From DAOVDI01 sp965373045 (lineage in GTDB: Bacteria > Acidobacteriota > Aminicenantia > Aminicenantales > Aminicenantaceae), in contig CBDVEQ010000019.1 of assembly GCA_965373045.1 (NCBI GenBank), forward strand, positions 1 to 19,966: a stretch of DNA of 19,966 nucleotides. Direction: 5' to 3'. The position numbers and the translations under genes were made by a program. The notes under the pieces were generated by a model. It saw only the letters and a program-made list of their open reading frames with translations. It ran no database searches and was not told where the DNA came from. The number at the start of each line of letters is the position of its first letter. Position 1 is the stretch's first letter. Below are positions 8,030-16,124 of the stretch, in pieces.

Positions 8030-9229
8030 ATGACGATAAAAAGAAAAAAAGGTGTTCTCGGCATTTTAACTGGCGGCGGAGATGTACCAGGATTGAACCC
8101 GGTCATACGCGCGATTACCATACGCGCAAACCGCGAAGGATATCAGGTCATAGGAATTCGGAAAGGATGGAGCGGCCTCCTCGGAATGATACGAGAAAAA
8201 GACGCAGACAACAGCCCGTTCTATCAGATCCTTTTTGAAGAAACAGTCAACAAGATCGGACGGACAGGAGGGACCTTTCTTCATACATCCCGCACACAGC
8301 CCAGTCATATGCCCCATTTGAATCTTCCGCCTCATTTAAAAGACCGATATAAAGAAGACATCAATGATCTGACCCCTGAAGTTCTGAAAAACCTGGATTA
8401 TCTAGGCATTGATTACCTCATTCCCATTGGAGGTGATGATACACTCAGCTATGCCACCAGGCTCCATAAAGAAGGGGTTAAGGTTATATGCGTTCCAAAA
8501 ACTATGGACAATGATGTGCCGGGCACAGATTACTGTATTGGTTTCAGCACATGCGTGACCAGGACCATTTCCATGACCCATGCTCTCAGAACAGCCGCAG
8601 GGTCGCACGAGCGGTTTCTGGTGATCGAGGTCTTTGGGAGATACGCAGGTTTTACGGCCCTGCTGCCCACCATGGCCGGCGCTGCCAACCGGTGCGTCAT
8701 TCCAGAGCACAAATTTAATATCGAGCAGCTGTGCGAACTTCTCACTTCGGATCGTAAGACCAATCCCAGCAACTATTCCGTTGTCCTCGTCTCAGAAGGA
8801 GCCATGTTCGATGGCAAAAACATGGTCTTTCAAGACCAGGAAAAAGATATGTTCGGCCATAAAAAACTGGGTGGAGTGGGAGACCACATTTCCTTGCTGT
8901 TAAAAGAATTATCTCCTAAATTCAACAACGGCCAGGTTATCAATGTGATCAACCAGCGCTTAAGCTATCTGGTCCGGTGTGGAAATCCGGATGCGATCGA
9001 TTCTATCGTTCCTATGGCTTATGGCAATCTGGCTCTGGATCTGGTCCTGGATGGCAAATCAGGACGAATGGTCTGCCTCAGAAATGGGCAGTATAACAAT
9101 CTTCCCGTAGATATCATCACCAGTAAGAAGAAAATCGTAAACGTGGATAAGTATTATCATACCGAGAGATTGCGGCCGAAATACAAAAGCTTTCACCAGA
9201 AGCCGCAATTTATCATGACTTCCGATTAA
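8030..9229 (+). CDS. pfp: Phosphofructokinase, PPi-dependent type
   Basis: A 399-aa group III phosphofructokinase converting fructose 6-phosphate to fructose 1,6-bisphosphate in the cytoplasm. The N-terminal donor site is TGGGDVPGLN (14-23). Two residues that separate donor types both point to pyrophosphate. The second Asp of GGDD (134-137) replaces the Gly of ATP enzymes (GGDG). A Lys sits in PKTMDND (156-162), where ATP enzymes usually have Gly. The catalytic Asp lies in that same segment, and a substrate loop is present at GRYAGFTALL. PPi use would make this step reversible and energy-saving, as in many anaerobes. AAAGG lies nine bases before ATG. It diverges from the mannosidase operon and ends one base short of the convergent kamA-like gene, with no terminator between. 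The symbol rests on the PPi assignment. Confidence 0.92.
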   Translation: MTIKRKKGVLGILTGGGDVPGLNPVIRAITIRANREGYQVIGIRKGWSGLLGMIREKDADNSPFYQILFEETVNKIGRTGGTFLHTSRTQPSHMPHLNLPPHLKDRYKEDINDLTPEVLKNLDYLGIDYLIPIGGDDTLSYATRLHKEGVKVICVPKTMDNDVPGTDYCIGFSTCVTRTISMTHALRTAAGSHERFLVIEVFGRYAGFTALLPTMAGAANRCVIPEHKFNIEQLCELLTSDRKTNPSNYSVVLVSEGAMFDGKNMVFQDQEKDMFGHKKLGGVGDHISLLLKELSPKFNNGQVINVINQRLSYLVRCGNPDAIDSIVPMAYGNLALDLVLDGKSGRMVCLRNGQYNNLPVDIITSKKKIVNVDKYYHTERLRPKYKSFHQKPQFIMTSD

Positions 9230-9230
9230 C

Positions 9231-11042
9231 TCAGTAATAATACCAAATGGATTTATATTGTGATAGATCTTCGCCCACAGCTTTTAATCTTTTTAAATAA
9301 TCGTAAACAGAGACATCGGTATAAATGTACGTTTCGGCCAGAGCAAGTTTCTTTTCCCATGGATGGAATTCGTACACCCTGCATCCATTGGGTAGGATAG
9401 AGATAATGTCGTGGTGCTGCGCAAAACTGAGGTAGTTCTTCCCGAGTCCCGGAACGTTGAACACGGTTTCATCCGTTCGCACTGTGCCCGTCATGAGGCG
9501 CGCTTCTTCCTCCCGTTCCTGAAGCAGTCTCGGAATCGGAACGCGGTATTCGTCTGTTTCTTCTTTTCCCTTGGTATTGAATGTGTAGTAAGGAGCGACT
9601 CCGATCATTCGCAGTTTATGGCGCAGGGCAGAGGCCTCGAACCTGCGTGAATTATAAAAAGTATAAACAAGTTGGTTATAGACCTCCAGGCCGTAGCGTC
9701 TGAACCTTTGGACCGCCTTCATGGATTGGGATGTGATCTCGTACGAATGCTCATAATGTGTGACAATCGTGATCTCCCTCTTGCCGGGAATGTGAAAATG
9801 GATAATGTCACGGACTAAGGATTCTGTGATCCGCTGGGGCAGCGTGACAGGAGTACGGGTACCAAGCCGGATCCTTTCCACATGATCTATGCTCGAGAGG
9901 CGGAAAAGCAGGTTTTCAATCCTCTGGTTGGACAGGATAAATGGATCTCCGCCTGTTACCAGCACTTCATTGATCTCAGGCGTGTCAGCAATCCATTGTA
10001 TGGCCTTCTCTAATTTTTTCTTGGGCAGAACAGCATGCTGGGAATAAACATCCTTGATCTCCCAATTGCGCTGACAGTATACACATATCTGAGGACATGT
10101 GAGGACCGGTTTCAGGATACAGATCATAGGGTAGCGCCTGGTTATTCCTTCAATGGGAGAAGTGTCCCTCTCCCGCATGAAGTCCATCAAACCCTCCGGA
10201 TTATTCCTTAGCTCGCACAATTTATTTACATAGTGGAGGGACGGGATAACCTGTGCTCTCACAGCATAGTCCTGCTTCCTCCCGGCTTCGTAATCCAACA
10301 GAGATAGATAATAAGGAGTGATCCCAAAGGGCACCTTGTATTTTGTGGCAAGTTTTACGGCTTCATATTCACTGGAAGATAGATTTATGAGTGAGGAGAG
10401 TGTATCCGCATCCCGGATGATGTTTCTTGTTTGCCACTTCCAGTCGCTCCATTCAACATCCGTAGCTTTAAAATATTTTAATATTCTCTGCTTGTTGGCT
10501 ACTCTCCTGCGCCCAATCTCCTTGTCCAGTCCGGAAGGATAAAGATTCAGAAAGTTCTGCGCTCTGCTTGACATCCTGGAAAGATCCGACGACCTCAGTT
10601 TTGCCGCCCGGAGTCCCTTGTGCCGCGCAAAAGCCGGCATTTTTTCTTCGTATATCTTTGCCTTCCCGGCAATTCCTTTTAGAAGATGCTCCAGTTCTGC
10701 CAGAAATCCAGGCGCCGGGATCGGAATATTAGGGGAATCATCGGCATATAAAAGATCGTTCAGATATCCGAGAAAACTGAAGCCCGCTAGTTGTTCATTC
10801 CTGGTAGAAAGAATACTTCTCATCACTTTGATCGCATCCTTGACCAGGATCCATTTGAGATGAGGAATTTCAGAGTCGCCGTCGAATATTGCATCCAGAC
10901 GAAGGGAAAGCGCTCTTCTTATTCTCCTTCTCTTTATGGTTAACGAATCCGGAGAAGTCAATATTTCTTTAAACTCAGTATCCAGATCCAGTATTCTACG
11001 AATCCTATTCGATATTTTTTCCTTTACTATTTTTTTCTTCAT
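9231..11042 (-). CDS. KamA-family radical SAM aminomutase, long form, possibly glutamate 2,3-aminomutase
   Basis: A 603-aa radical S-adenosylmethionine and PLP enzyme of the lysine 2,3-aminomutase family. After an N-terminal extension of about 190 residues (basic, helical, unknown role) the family core starts at VEWSDWKWQTRNI. The [4Fe-4S] cysteines are Cys316, Cys320 and Cys323. Arg325 matches the substrate-carboxylate Arg of lysine 2,3-aminomutase. TGGDPFILSN (363-372) is the SAM-binding region, and PGLGK (531-535) holds the PLP lysine, Lys535. The two aspartates that bind the lysine side-chain amine are replaced by Lys491 (FNTK) and Asn529 (FNVP), the pair reported for glutamate 2,3-aminomutase. 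A product of beta-glutamate, an osmolyte, is therefore plausible. Its ribosome site AGGA is close to ATG. It is a monocistronic unit, convergent with pfp. Confidence 0.9.
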   Translation of the reverse strand: MKKKIVKEKISNRIRRILDLDTEFKEILTSPDSLTIKRRRIRRALSLRLDAIFDGDSEIPHLKWILVKDAIKVMRSILSTRNEQLAGFSFLGYLNDLLYADDSPNIPIPAPGFLAELEHLLKGIAGKAKIYEEKMPAFARHKGLRAAKLRSSDLSRMSSRAQNFLNLYPSGLDKEIGRRRVANKQRILKYFKATDVEWSDWKWQTRNIIRDADTLSSLINLSSSEYEAVKLATKYKVPFGITPYYLSLLDYEAGRKQDYAVRAQVIPSLHYVNKLCELRNNPEGLMDFMRERDTSPIEGITRRYPMICILKPVLTCPQICVYCQRNWEIKDVYSQHAVLPKKKLEKAIQWIADTPEINEVLVTGGDPFILSNQRIENLLFRLSSIDHVERIRLGTRTPVTLPQRITESLVRDIIHFHIPGKREITIVTHYEHSYEITSQSMKAVQRFRRYGLEVYNQLVYTFYNSRRFEASALRHKLRMIGVAPYYTFNTKGKEETDEYRVPIPRLLQEREEEARLMTGTVRTDETVFNVPGLGKNYLSFAQHHDIISILPNGCRVYEFHPWEKKLALAETYIYTDVSVYDYLKRLKAVGEDLSQYKSIWYYY

Positions 11043-11205
11043 GCTTCCTATTCTTCCCCTGTGGAAAAGAAATCATTACATCTGGATGAGCAGTCGGAGA
11101 ATTCGGTCAGAACTTTATCAACCCTGCAAATTCAATATTATCATTTACTCTGTTGATAAATGTATCATATTTTTAAAGAATAAAAAAGGGACGATAATAA
11201 AAATA

Positions 11206-11237
11206 GGGTTCAAGGATTCTAGGGTTCGAGGATTCGA
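11206..11237 (+). repeat. Two tandem 16-bp units (GGGTTCRAGGATTCKA)
   Basis: Units 11206-11221 and 11222-11237 differ at two positions. A further partial GTG follows. They sit in the 394-base spacer between the divergent aminomutase and TorD genes, in otherwise AT-rich DNA, and look like a short minisatellite. Confidence 0.7.
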
Positions 11238-11312
11238 GTGTTTTTATTGTATCCCGTTGAATTTAGTGCCTGGACTATTTACGAGTTGAGGAGAGGCCAA
11301 GGAAAAACAGTT

Positions 11313-11352
11313 TATAGAAGTCCTTAGAGGTCTATAGAAGTCCTTAGAAGTC
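11313..11352 (+). repeat. Two tandem 20-bp units before the torD promoter
   Basis: TATAGAAGTCCTTAGAGGTC (11313-11332) is repeated directly at 11333-11352 with one change (G to A). Each unit contains two GARGTC-like half-sites, so this could be an operator as well as a simple duplication. It ends one or two bases before the -35 region. Confidence 0.75.
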
Positions 11353-11353
11353 G

Positions 11354-11381
11354 TTGCATCAACTACTGGGTGATATATAAT
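11354..11381 (+). promoter_or_regulatory. Predicted promoter of torD-like gene
   Basis: Perfect -10 TATAAT (11376-11381) with a weak -35 TTGCAT (11354-11359) at 16 bases. Transcription would start near 11388. The leader of about 48 bases then carries the element end at 11397-11433. Confidence 0.45.
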
Positions 11382-11436
11382 AAGTTATGTTAGGTTATCG
11401 GCAGTTTTTATGAATAAAGCAGGATAAAAGACTCAG

Positions 11437-12012
11437 ATGGAAATAAAAATAACACAAAAAGACATCATTGAGGTTTATAGATCCTTTAAGATCTGCCTGG
11501 AATTACTCAGTAAAGTTTTCCTGGAAGCTCCCCGAAATGAATTCATCGAGCAACTGGTCAAAAAAGACCTGTTTTCAGAATGGCCGCTTCCTGGAAGAGA
11601 AGCCATGTCTAAAGGGCTGAGGCTCATGCAGGCCTTCTGCGCCGATTGGCAGCCCTCCCAGCATAAAGAGGTCAGACTGGATTTCACCCAACTTTTTGCA
11701 GACTGTGAAAAATTGCTGTTTGAGGGGTTGAACAAAAAACCGGATAACCATGTTGGCAAGGAATTACATTTGCTCTCAAACCTGTGCGGGGAAGCGGCCG
11801 AAGCCGTGGATGTCGATAAACCGCAGGAGGAAGAACGGTTAATAGCAGCTATCAAACAATTCCTCCAGGAGAATATGCTGAAATGGATCGATCCTTCTAT
11901 GCAGCACATCGCAGAAAACGCTGCGACCGATTATTATCGAGGCGCTGCTTACCTGACAAAAGGAACAGTAGAGATGTTGGCTGAATTTCTAGAACTTCCC
12001 CCAGTTCTTTAA
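11437..12012 (+). CDS. TorD/DmsD-like molybdoenzyme maturation chaperone, orphan
   Basis: A 191-aa all-helical cytoplasmic protein of the TorD family. Such proteins bind the twin-arginine signal of molybdoenzymes such as DMSO, TMAO or nitrate reductases and hold them until the cofactor is inserted. Support comes from length and from two regions. LDFTQLFADCEKLL (about 85-98) matches the Y/F-x-x-LF helix. FLQENMLKWIDPSMQHIAENAATDYYRGAAYLTKG (about 143-177) matches the family pattern FLxEHLxxW...ATxFYRxLAxL. No molybdoenzyme subunit is in this window, so its client is elsewhere. The ribosome site is poor (AGGA 12 bases before ATG). Inverted element ends at 11397-11433 and 12003-12039 bracket the gene, and its stop codon lies inside the right one. 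Confidence 0.75.
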   Translation: MEIKITQKDIIEVYRSFKICLELLSKVFLEAPRNEFIEQLVKKDLFSEWPLPGREAMSKGLRLMQAFCADWQPSQHKEVRLDFTQLFADCEKLLFEGLNKKPDNHVGKELHLLSNLCGEAAEAVDVDKPQEEERLIAAIKQFLQENMLKWIDPSMQHIAENAATDYYRGAAYLTKGTVEMLAEFLELPPVL

Positions 12013-12267
12013 CCTACTTTATTTATAAAAACGGCCGATTCACATATTTATTTTGGATGGTCATAGCTTTCAATAATGAATCTTGCCAGGATGAAATTGG
12101 GTGCTGAATATCATAGATCGATAATAAAAAAATCATCGGCATTTTTTACCCTTCGGGCGAGCCGATCTCTTCGCAGTGGCTTCGTCGTGTTCCGTTCACA
12201 GTATATGAATACAGCTTCACGAACCACTCCTCGCAGCTACGGCAACCTCGACCCGTGAATAAAGCAG
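12013..12267 (-). repeat. Palindromic element copy A (minus orientation)
   Basis: Read on the minus strand it begins CTGCTTTATTCAC at 12267. It shares the core GAAGCTGTATTCATATACTG with the other copies and is nearly identical to copy B (15679-15887) over its first 70 bases. It carries the CCC-GAA-GGG mini-hairpin and ends ATAAATAAAGTAGG beside the torD stop. The terminal hairpin pairs GCCGAT with ATCGGC (minus-strand arms at 12135-12140 and 12034-12039) plus a run of A with a run of T across a two-base mismatch. It fills the gap between the convergent torD-like and tricorn genes, where an A-run/stem/T-run could serve as a two-way terminator. Confidence 0.8.
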
Positions 12268-12280
12268 TGTATACCTTTAA

Positions 12281-15200
12281 TCAGCGTTTTTTTGCGCTTT
12301 TATCCACTTTATACGGGCCGTGCTTGGGCCAGGGTCTGGGATCACTTTTGATCTTATTCAGGAGCAGTTCGATCCCCTTCCGGAGCTGAGCGTCGATCCC
12401 GTCTGCGACATCTTTTGGGTGAAGGTCAACGATAAAATCCGGTGTAATCCCTTCATTTTCCACGATCCATTTTCCGCTGGGATCATATATCCTGTAATCC
12501 GGCGTAGAGAGCCCTCCGCCATCAATCAGGCTGTAGAAATAGGATACGCCCACAAGTCCTCCCCAGGTCCGGGTTCCGACGATCGGACCCATCCTGCGCA
12601 TGCGGAATTCCATGGGAAGCATGTCCCCGCCTGAGCCAGCCTGCCGGTTAGTCAGGCAGACCATGTGAGCCCGTGTTGCAAATTCAGGGATGGTCTGATC
12701 ATGGGAATAACGCCGCGTCCAGTAAGCATGCACGGGTTTCTGCAGGCGGCGGAGAAAGATATCCGGATCCAGTCCCCCGCCGTTAAACCGGCCGTCGATT
12801 ATCAGGCCCTTTTTCCGCATCTGTGCATACCAGTATTTTGGAAATTCAACTGAGGACCCAAGATAGGTATCTGGTAGATGGATGTAACCTATCTGACCGT
12901 TGGAAGCCTTTTCGCACACCTTGCGATTGTGCTCGACCCATGACAGATAACGAAGTTGGCTTTCGCTTCGAACGGGTTTGACCACAATCTCTCTGGCCCC
13001 CTCGGCAACCGGCTTGCTGTTGACTAACAGAGTGACCTGTTTGCCGGCAAGATCGAGAAAATAGCTGTATATATTTTTTTCAGTCGAAACATCCCGGCCG
13101 TTGATCTTCAGGAGATAGTCTCCGGCTTTAACATGAACTCCCGGGCGCATAAGCGGAGGTACGATCCCGCGCGACCAATCTGGTACGTCGTAAATCTTTT
13201 TAAACTTGTAACGTTTAACTGCCGGATCGATCTTCCAATCTGCGCCAAGCATTCCCACATTGACCCGTGATGTCCTTCTCCGGACATCTCCGCCGTACAC
13301 ATAGGTGTGGGAGGTGTTCAACTCACCGATCAACTCGCCGATGAGATACTGGATATCCTGGCGGCAGGAGACATAGGGAAGGAGCCGCTCATACTTTGTC
13401 TTCATGGCAGCCCAGTTAACACCGTGCATGTCAGGTTCGTAATAAAGGTCCCGCTCCATGCGCCATGCTTCATTGAACATCTGCTTCCACTCGGCCTTTG
13501 GATTCAACCACATCTTCATCCCGGAAAGATCCAGTGCATGTCCCTTGGAGTCTTTTGCATCTGAACTGATGATCCCGACTGACCGGCCCTTTCTGTAGAT
13601 AATATGCTCACCGTCTGCCGAGAGCTTGTATCCTGAAACGTCCGCAATAACCGGACTGGCCTTCCGCCCTTTAAACGAAAAAGAATAAAGAGTCTGGGAA
13701 CCAGGCCCTCTGAATTCAAAGCGGTTGTAATCTCCTTCATCGCCATTCATATAAAAGAGGGACGTATCATTGACAGCCAGATTGCGGTAATTGGCTGCAG
13801 GAAGAGGCAGAGGTTCTATCCGCTTAGTAATGCCGGCAAAATCGATGCGGACGTTGACTTTTTCTATGTTTTTTTCGCTGTTCTCTTTTTTGGATTTCTT
13901 ATCCACTCCTTCTTCGTCATTCTTAAAAACAAAGAACGGTTTTCCTTCTTTTTTGAGGGTCAGGCAGTAAATACCGGCCGCATTTTTATAGACCAGTTCC
14001 CATTCAAAATCACAGTAGGTGGGATCAAACCTCCGGTTGGAGACAAAAAAGAGGTGCTCCCCGTCCTTGGAGAACACAGGATTAAAATCATTAAAGATCC
14101 CCTCGCTGACACAGTGGATCTTTCCGGAATCCAGCTCATAGACATAGATTTTGTTGACCAGATCTTCGTCCATCTTGCTGTATGCCAGATACCGGCTGTC
14201 CGGAGACCAGTTGAAGTCGGAAATGGCTTTGACATCCAGGGATACATCCACATTTTCAAAGTGGGCCTTATCCACCTCGGTGATCTTTTTTGTTTCCACA
14301 TCCAGGAAATAACAGCGCAGAGTCTGATCGGCAAAAGCGATTTTTTTGCTGTCCGGAGACCAGCGGAGCGTGTGCCGGTAGCCGTTCTTGTGCTGCGTCA
14401 GGGGGACGGTTCTGTTTTCGCCCTTAGGATCCACAATATGGATCTCATATTCTCCACTTCTGTCCGACAGATAAGCGATCTTCTTACCATCCGGGCTCCA
14501 AGCCGCATCTTTATCCCTTGCGCCACAGTCGGAAGACAGGTTTCGAGTGGGACCGTCGTTTTTGGGAACAGAAAAAATCTCGCCTCTGGAAACGACCAGA
14601 GCCCGCTTGCCCTTCGGTGAAATATTATAATCCGTGATGAATCCGGAAACCTGTTTAAGATAAGGCCGTGCCTCGGCAGCATCGGCCTTGATGTCTATAG
14701 GAACTCTCCGGCTTTCACCTGTTTTAACATCCAGTGTCCAGAGCGTGCCTCCTAATTCATACACGATCCTGTCCATCCCTTTGCTCGGGCGGCGGACATC
14801 ATATTCTGTGTGGTGTGTGATCTGATCGATCGCATTTGATGGTATATCATAGACAAATATATTCAGTACCCCTTTCCGGTCCGAACTGAAATATATCTTA
14901 TCCCCGATCCACATGGGAGTGCGGTCTGTTCCTTCGAATTGGGTCAGGGCCTTAATCTCATCTGACTTGAAATCATAGAGGTAGATGTCCTGGGCCATTC
15001 CTCCGGTGTACCGCTTCCAGGTACGGTGCTCCCTCGCCAGTTTATTGAAGGCGATCTTGTTGCCATCCGGTGAGAAACTGCCGGCCGCCGCTTCATTCAG
15101 GATCAGTTCCTCCAGGCCCCTGCCATCAGGAAAAATGAGAAAGAGCTTGCTGAACCGGCTGTAACTGTGTCGGCCTGAGGAGAAAATGATCTTGTTTTTT

Positions 15201-15580
15201 TGGGGGTGCCAACCTACAACCTGATCATTTCCAGGATGAAAGGTCACACGGGTGATATTCCCGCCGTATACATCCATCACATAGACATCGGCGTTACCAT
15301 CATACTCTCCGGTGAATGCGATCTGAGAACCGTCAGGCGAAAACTTGGGAAACCGCTCCTGACCGTCATGGATGGTTAGCCGGGTGGCTATACCGCCCTG
15401 TACAGGAACGGTCCAGATATCCTCTCCATGCACAAAAACGATGGCATCACCGTGAATATCCGGAAAGCGCATAAGCGGACGCTTCTCGTCTGCAAACAGC
15501 ATACCATGTGCTAAAAAAAGACCCATAAGGGCAAAAAGCAATATTCGACCAAAGACGATTTTTTTAGGGGATAGTCTCAT
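12281..15580 (-). CDS. Tricorn protease homologue, exported
   Basis: A 1099-aa serine protease of peptidase family S41B, the tricorn family, which cuts peptides into small products. The N-terminus is a signal peptide: MRLSPKK, then a hydrophobic stretch to about residue 30 and MLFADEK. Next come a six-bladed and a seven-bladed beta-propeller built of WSPDGKKIAY-type repeats (about 35-640). A Lys/Glu-rich insert follows near 560-580, then a PDZ domain (about 800-860) and the C-terminal catalytic core. All tricorn active residues are present: Ser757 and His758 (NTSHTY), nucleophile Ser983 (GSGGD) and Glu1043 (NEGITPD). The start at 15578-15580 has a perfect GGAGG eight bases upstream; a longer frame to 15646 adds an unlikely leader. 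The archaeal enzyme is cytosolic, so export here implies periplasmic or extracellular peptide use. Confidence 0.95.
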   Translation of the reverse strand: MRLSPKKIVFGRILLFALMGLFLAHGMLFADEKRPLMRFPDIHGDAIVFVHGEDIWTVPVQGGIATRLTIHDGQERFPKFSPDGSQIAFTGEYDGNADVYVMDVYGGNITRVTFHPGNDQVVGWHPQKNKIIFSSGRHSYSRFSKLFLIFPDGRGLEELILNEAAAGSFSPDGNKIAFNKLAREHRTWKRYTGGMAQDIYLYDFKSDEIKALTQFEGTDRTPMWIGDKIYFSSDRKGVLNIFVYDIPSNAIDQITHHTEYDVRRPSKGMDRIVYELGGTLWTLDVKTGESRRVPIDIKADAAEARPYLKQVSGFITDYNISPKGKRALVVSRGEIFSVPKNDGPTRNLSSDCGARDKDAAWSPDGKKIAYLSDRSGEYEIHIVDPKGENRTVPLTQHKNGYRHTLRWSPDSKKIAFADQTLRCYFLDVETKKITEVDKAHFENVDVSLDVKAISDFNWSPDSRYLAYSKMDEDLVNKIYVYELDSGKIHCVSEGIFNDFNPVFSKDGEHLFFVSNRRFDPTYCDFEWELVYKNAAGIYCLTLKKEGKPFFVFKNDEEGVDKKSKKENSEKNIEKVNVRIDFAGITKRIEPLPLPAANYRNLAVNDTSLFYMNGDEGDYNRFEFRGPGSQTLYSFSFKGRKASPVIADVSGYKLSADGEHIIYRKGRSVGIISSDAKDSKGHALDLSGMKMWLNPKAEWKQMFNEAWRMERDLYYEPDMHGVNWAAMKTKYERLLPYVSCRQDIQYLIGELIGELNTSHTYVYGGDVRRRTSRVNVGMLGADWKIDPAVKRYKFKKIYDVPDWSRGIVPPLMRPGVHVKAGDYLLKINGRDVSTEKNIYSYFLDLAGKQVTLLVNSKPVAEGAREIVVKPVRSESQLRYLSWVEHNRKVCEKASNGQIGYIHLPDTYLGSSVEFPKYWYAQMRKKGLIIDGRFNGGGLDPDIFLRRLQKPVHAYWTRRYSHDQTIPEFATRAHMVCLTNRQAGSGGDMLPMEFRMRRMGPIVGTRTWGGLVGVSYFYSLIDGGGLSTPDYRIYDPSGKWIVENEGITPDFIVDLHPKDVADGIDAQLRKGIELLLNKIKSDPRPWPKHGPYKVDKSAKKR

Positions 15581-15678
15581 AATTTTAGCCTCCAAAACAT
15601 ATAAAATCAGAAGAAGTAAGCTAACATATGAACGCAAAATATTCAATTGGAGGAAAAGAAATTATTATCCAGGTGGCT

Positions 15679-15887
15679 ATCCTGGATTATTCACGGGTCG
15701 AGGTTGCCGTAGCTGCAAGGAGTGGTTCGTGAAGCTGTATTCATATACCGCGAACGGAACACGACAAAGCCACTGCGGTAAGATCGGCCTGCCCGGAGGG
15801 TAAAAAGTGTCGATACATAAAAATAAATCTTCTGATGATTGTGTCAATGTTTAAACGTATCGACAATTTTTATGAATAATCCAGGAT
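15679..15887 (+). repeat. Palindromic element copy B
   Basis: Terminal inverted repeats of 15 bases are perfect (ATCCTGGATTATTCA at 15679-15693, complement at 15873-15887). Inside, GTTCGT (15725-15730) pairs with ACGGAAC (15754-15760, one bulge) around the conserved GTAT-TCAT-ATAC hairpin. CCC-GGA-GGG follows. A 9-bp stem TGTCGATAC / GTATCGACA (15808-15816, 15857-15865) is then extended by an A-run/T-run across one mismatch. No coding frame is credible. With copy C it fills the 544-base spacer 15581-16124 upstream of the tricorn gene, where nothing else was recognised except that gene's ribosome site. Confidence 0.85.
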
Positions 15888-15888
15888 C

Positions 15889-16124
15889 CCTGGGATATTC
15901 ACAAGTCGATATGCACGGCGTGGCGCATAAAGCCGTATTCATATACTGCGAATGCGCCGCAACAAAGCAGATCGGCCTGCCCGAAGGGTGAAAGCGACCG
16001 AAAATAATTTTTAATCGATTAAAACCAGTAAAGCAACAATCATCCTCCAAAAAAACCAATAATCATTAGTGCTTTAAAAAGAAAAATAATGTCAGGTTTC
16101 GGTCGCTTTTATGAATAATCCAGG
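15889..16124 (+). repeat. Palindromic element copy C, tandem to B
   Basis: It begins one base after copy B. Ends CCTGGGATATTCA (15889-15901) and TGAATAATCCAGG (16112-16124) pair with two mismatches. GGCGCAT (15922-15928) pairs perfectly with ATGCGCC (15952-15958). The terminal stem is 13 bp, AAAGCGACCGAAA / TTTCGGTCGCTTT (15991-16003, 16097-16109), unlike in sequence to copy B but at the same place and fully paired. The loop is longer (93 bases). The right end touches the stop codon of the secreted-protein gene. Confidence 0.85.

Larger units (their letters stand above)
11269..11433 (+). repeat. Degenerate or partial element copy upstream of torD-like gene
   Basis: The left end (CCTGGACTATTTAC, 11269-11282, followed by GAGTTGAGG) resembles the left end of the copy at 15679 (CCTGGATTATTCAC, GGGTCGAGG). 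The right end (11397-11433) matches 31 of 37 positions of the 3' end of the copy at 12013-12267. The conserved middle core is absent; that space is taken by a tandem duplication and the predicted torD promoter. The two ends may belong to one decayed copy or to separate fragments. Confidence 0.55.

Noticed and set aside
14054..14620. 188-codon plus-strand frame
   Set aside because: Antisense shadow of the tricorn propeller region, without start signals or recognisable domains.
15581..15646. Longer tricorn start adding 22 residues
   Set aside because: The ATG at 15580 has GGAGG at ideal spacing and begins a normal signal peptide; the longer form would put a second hydrophobic leader in front.
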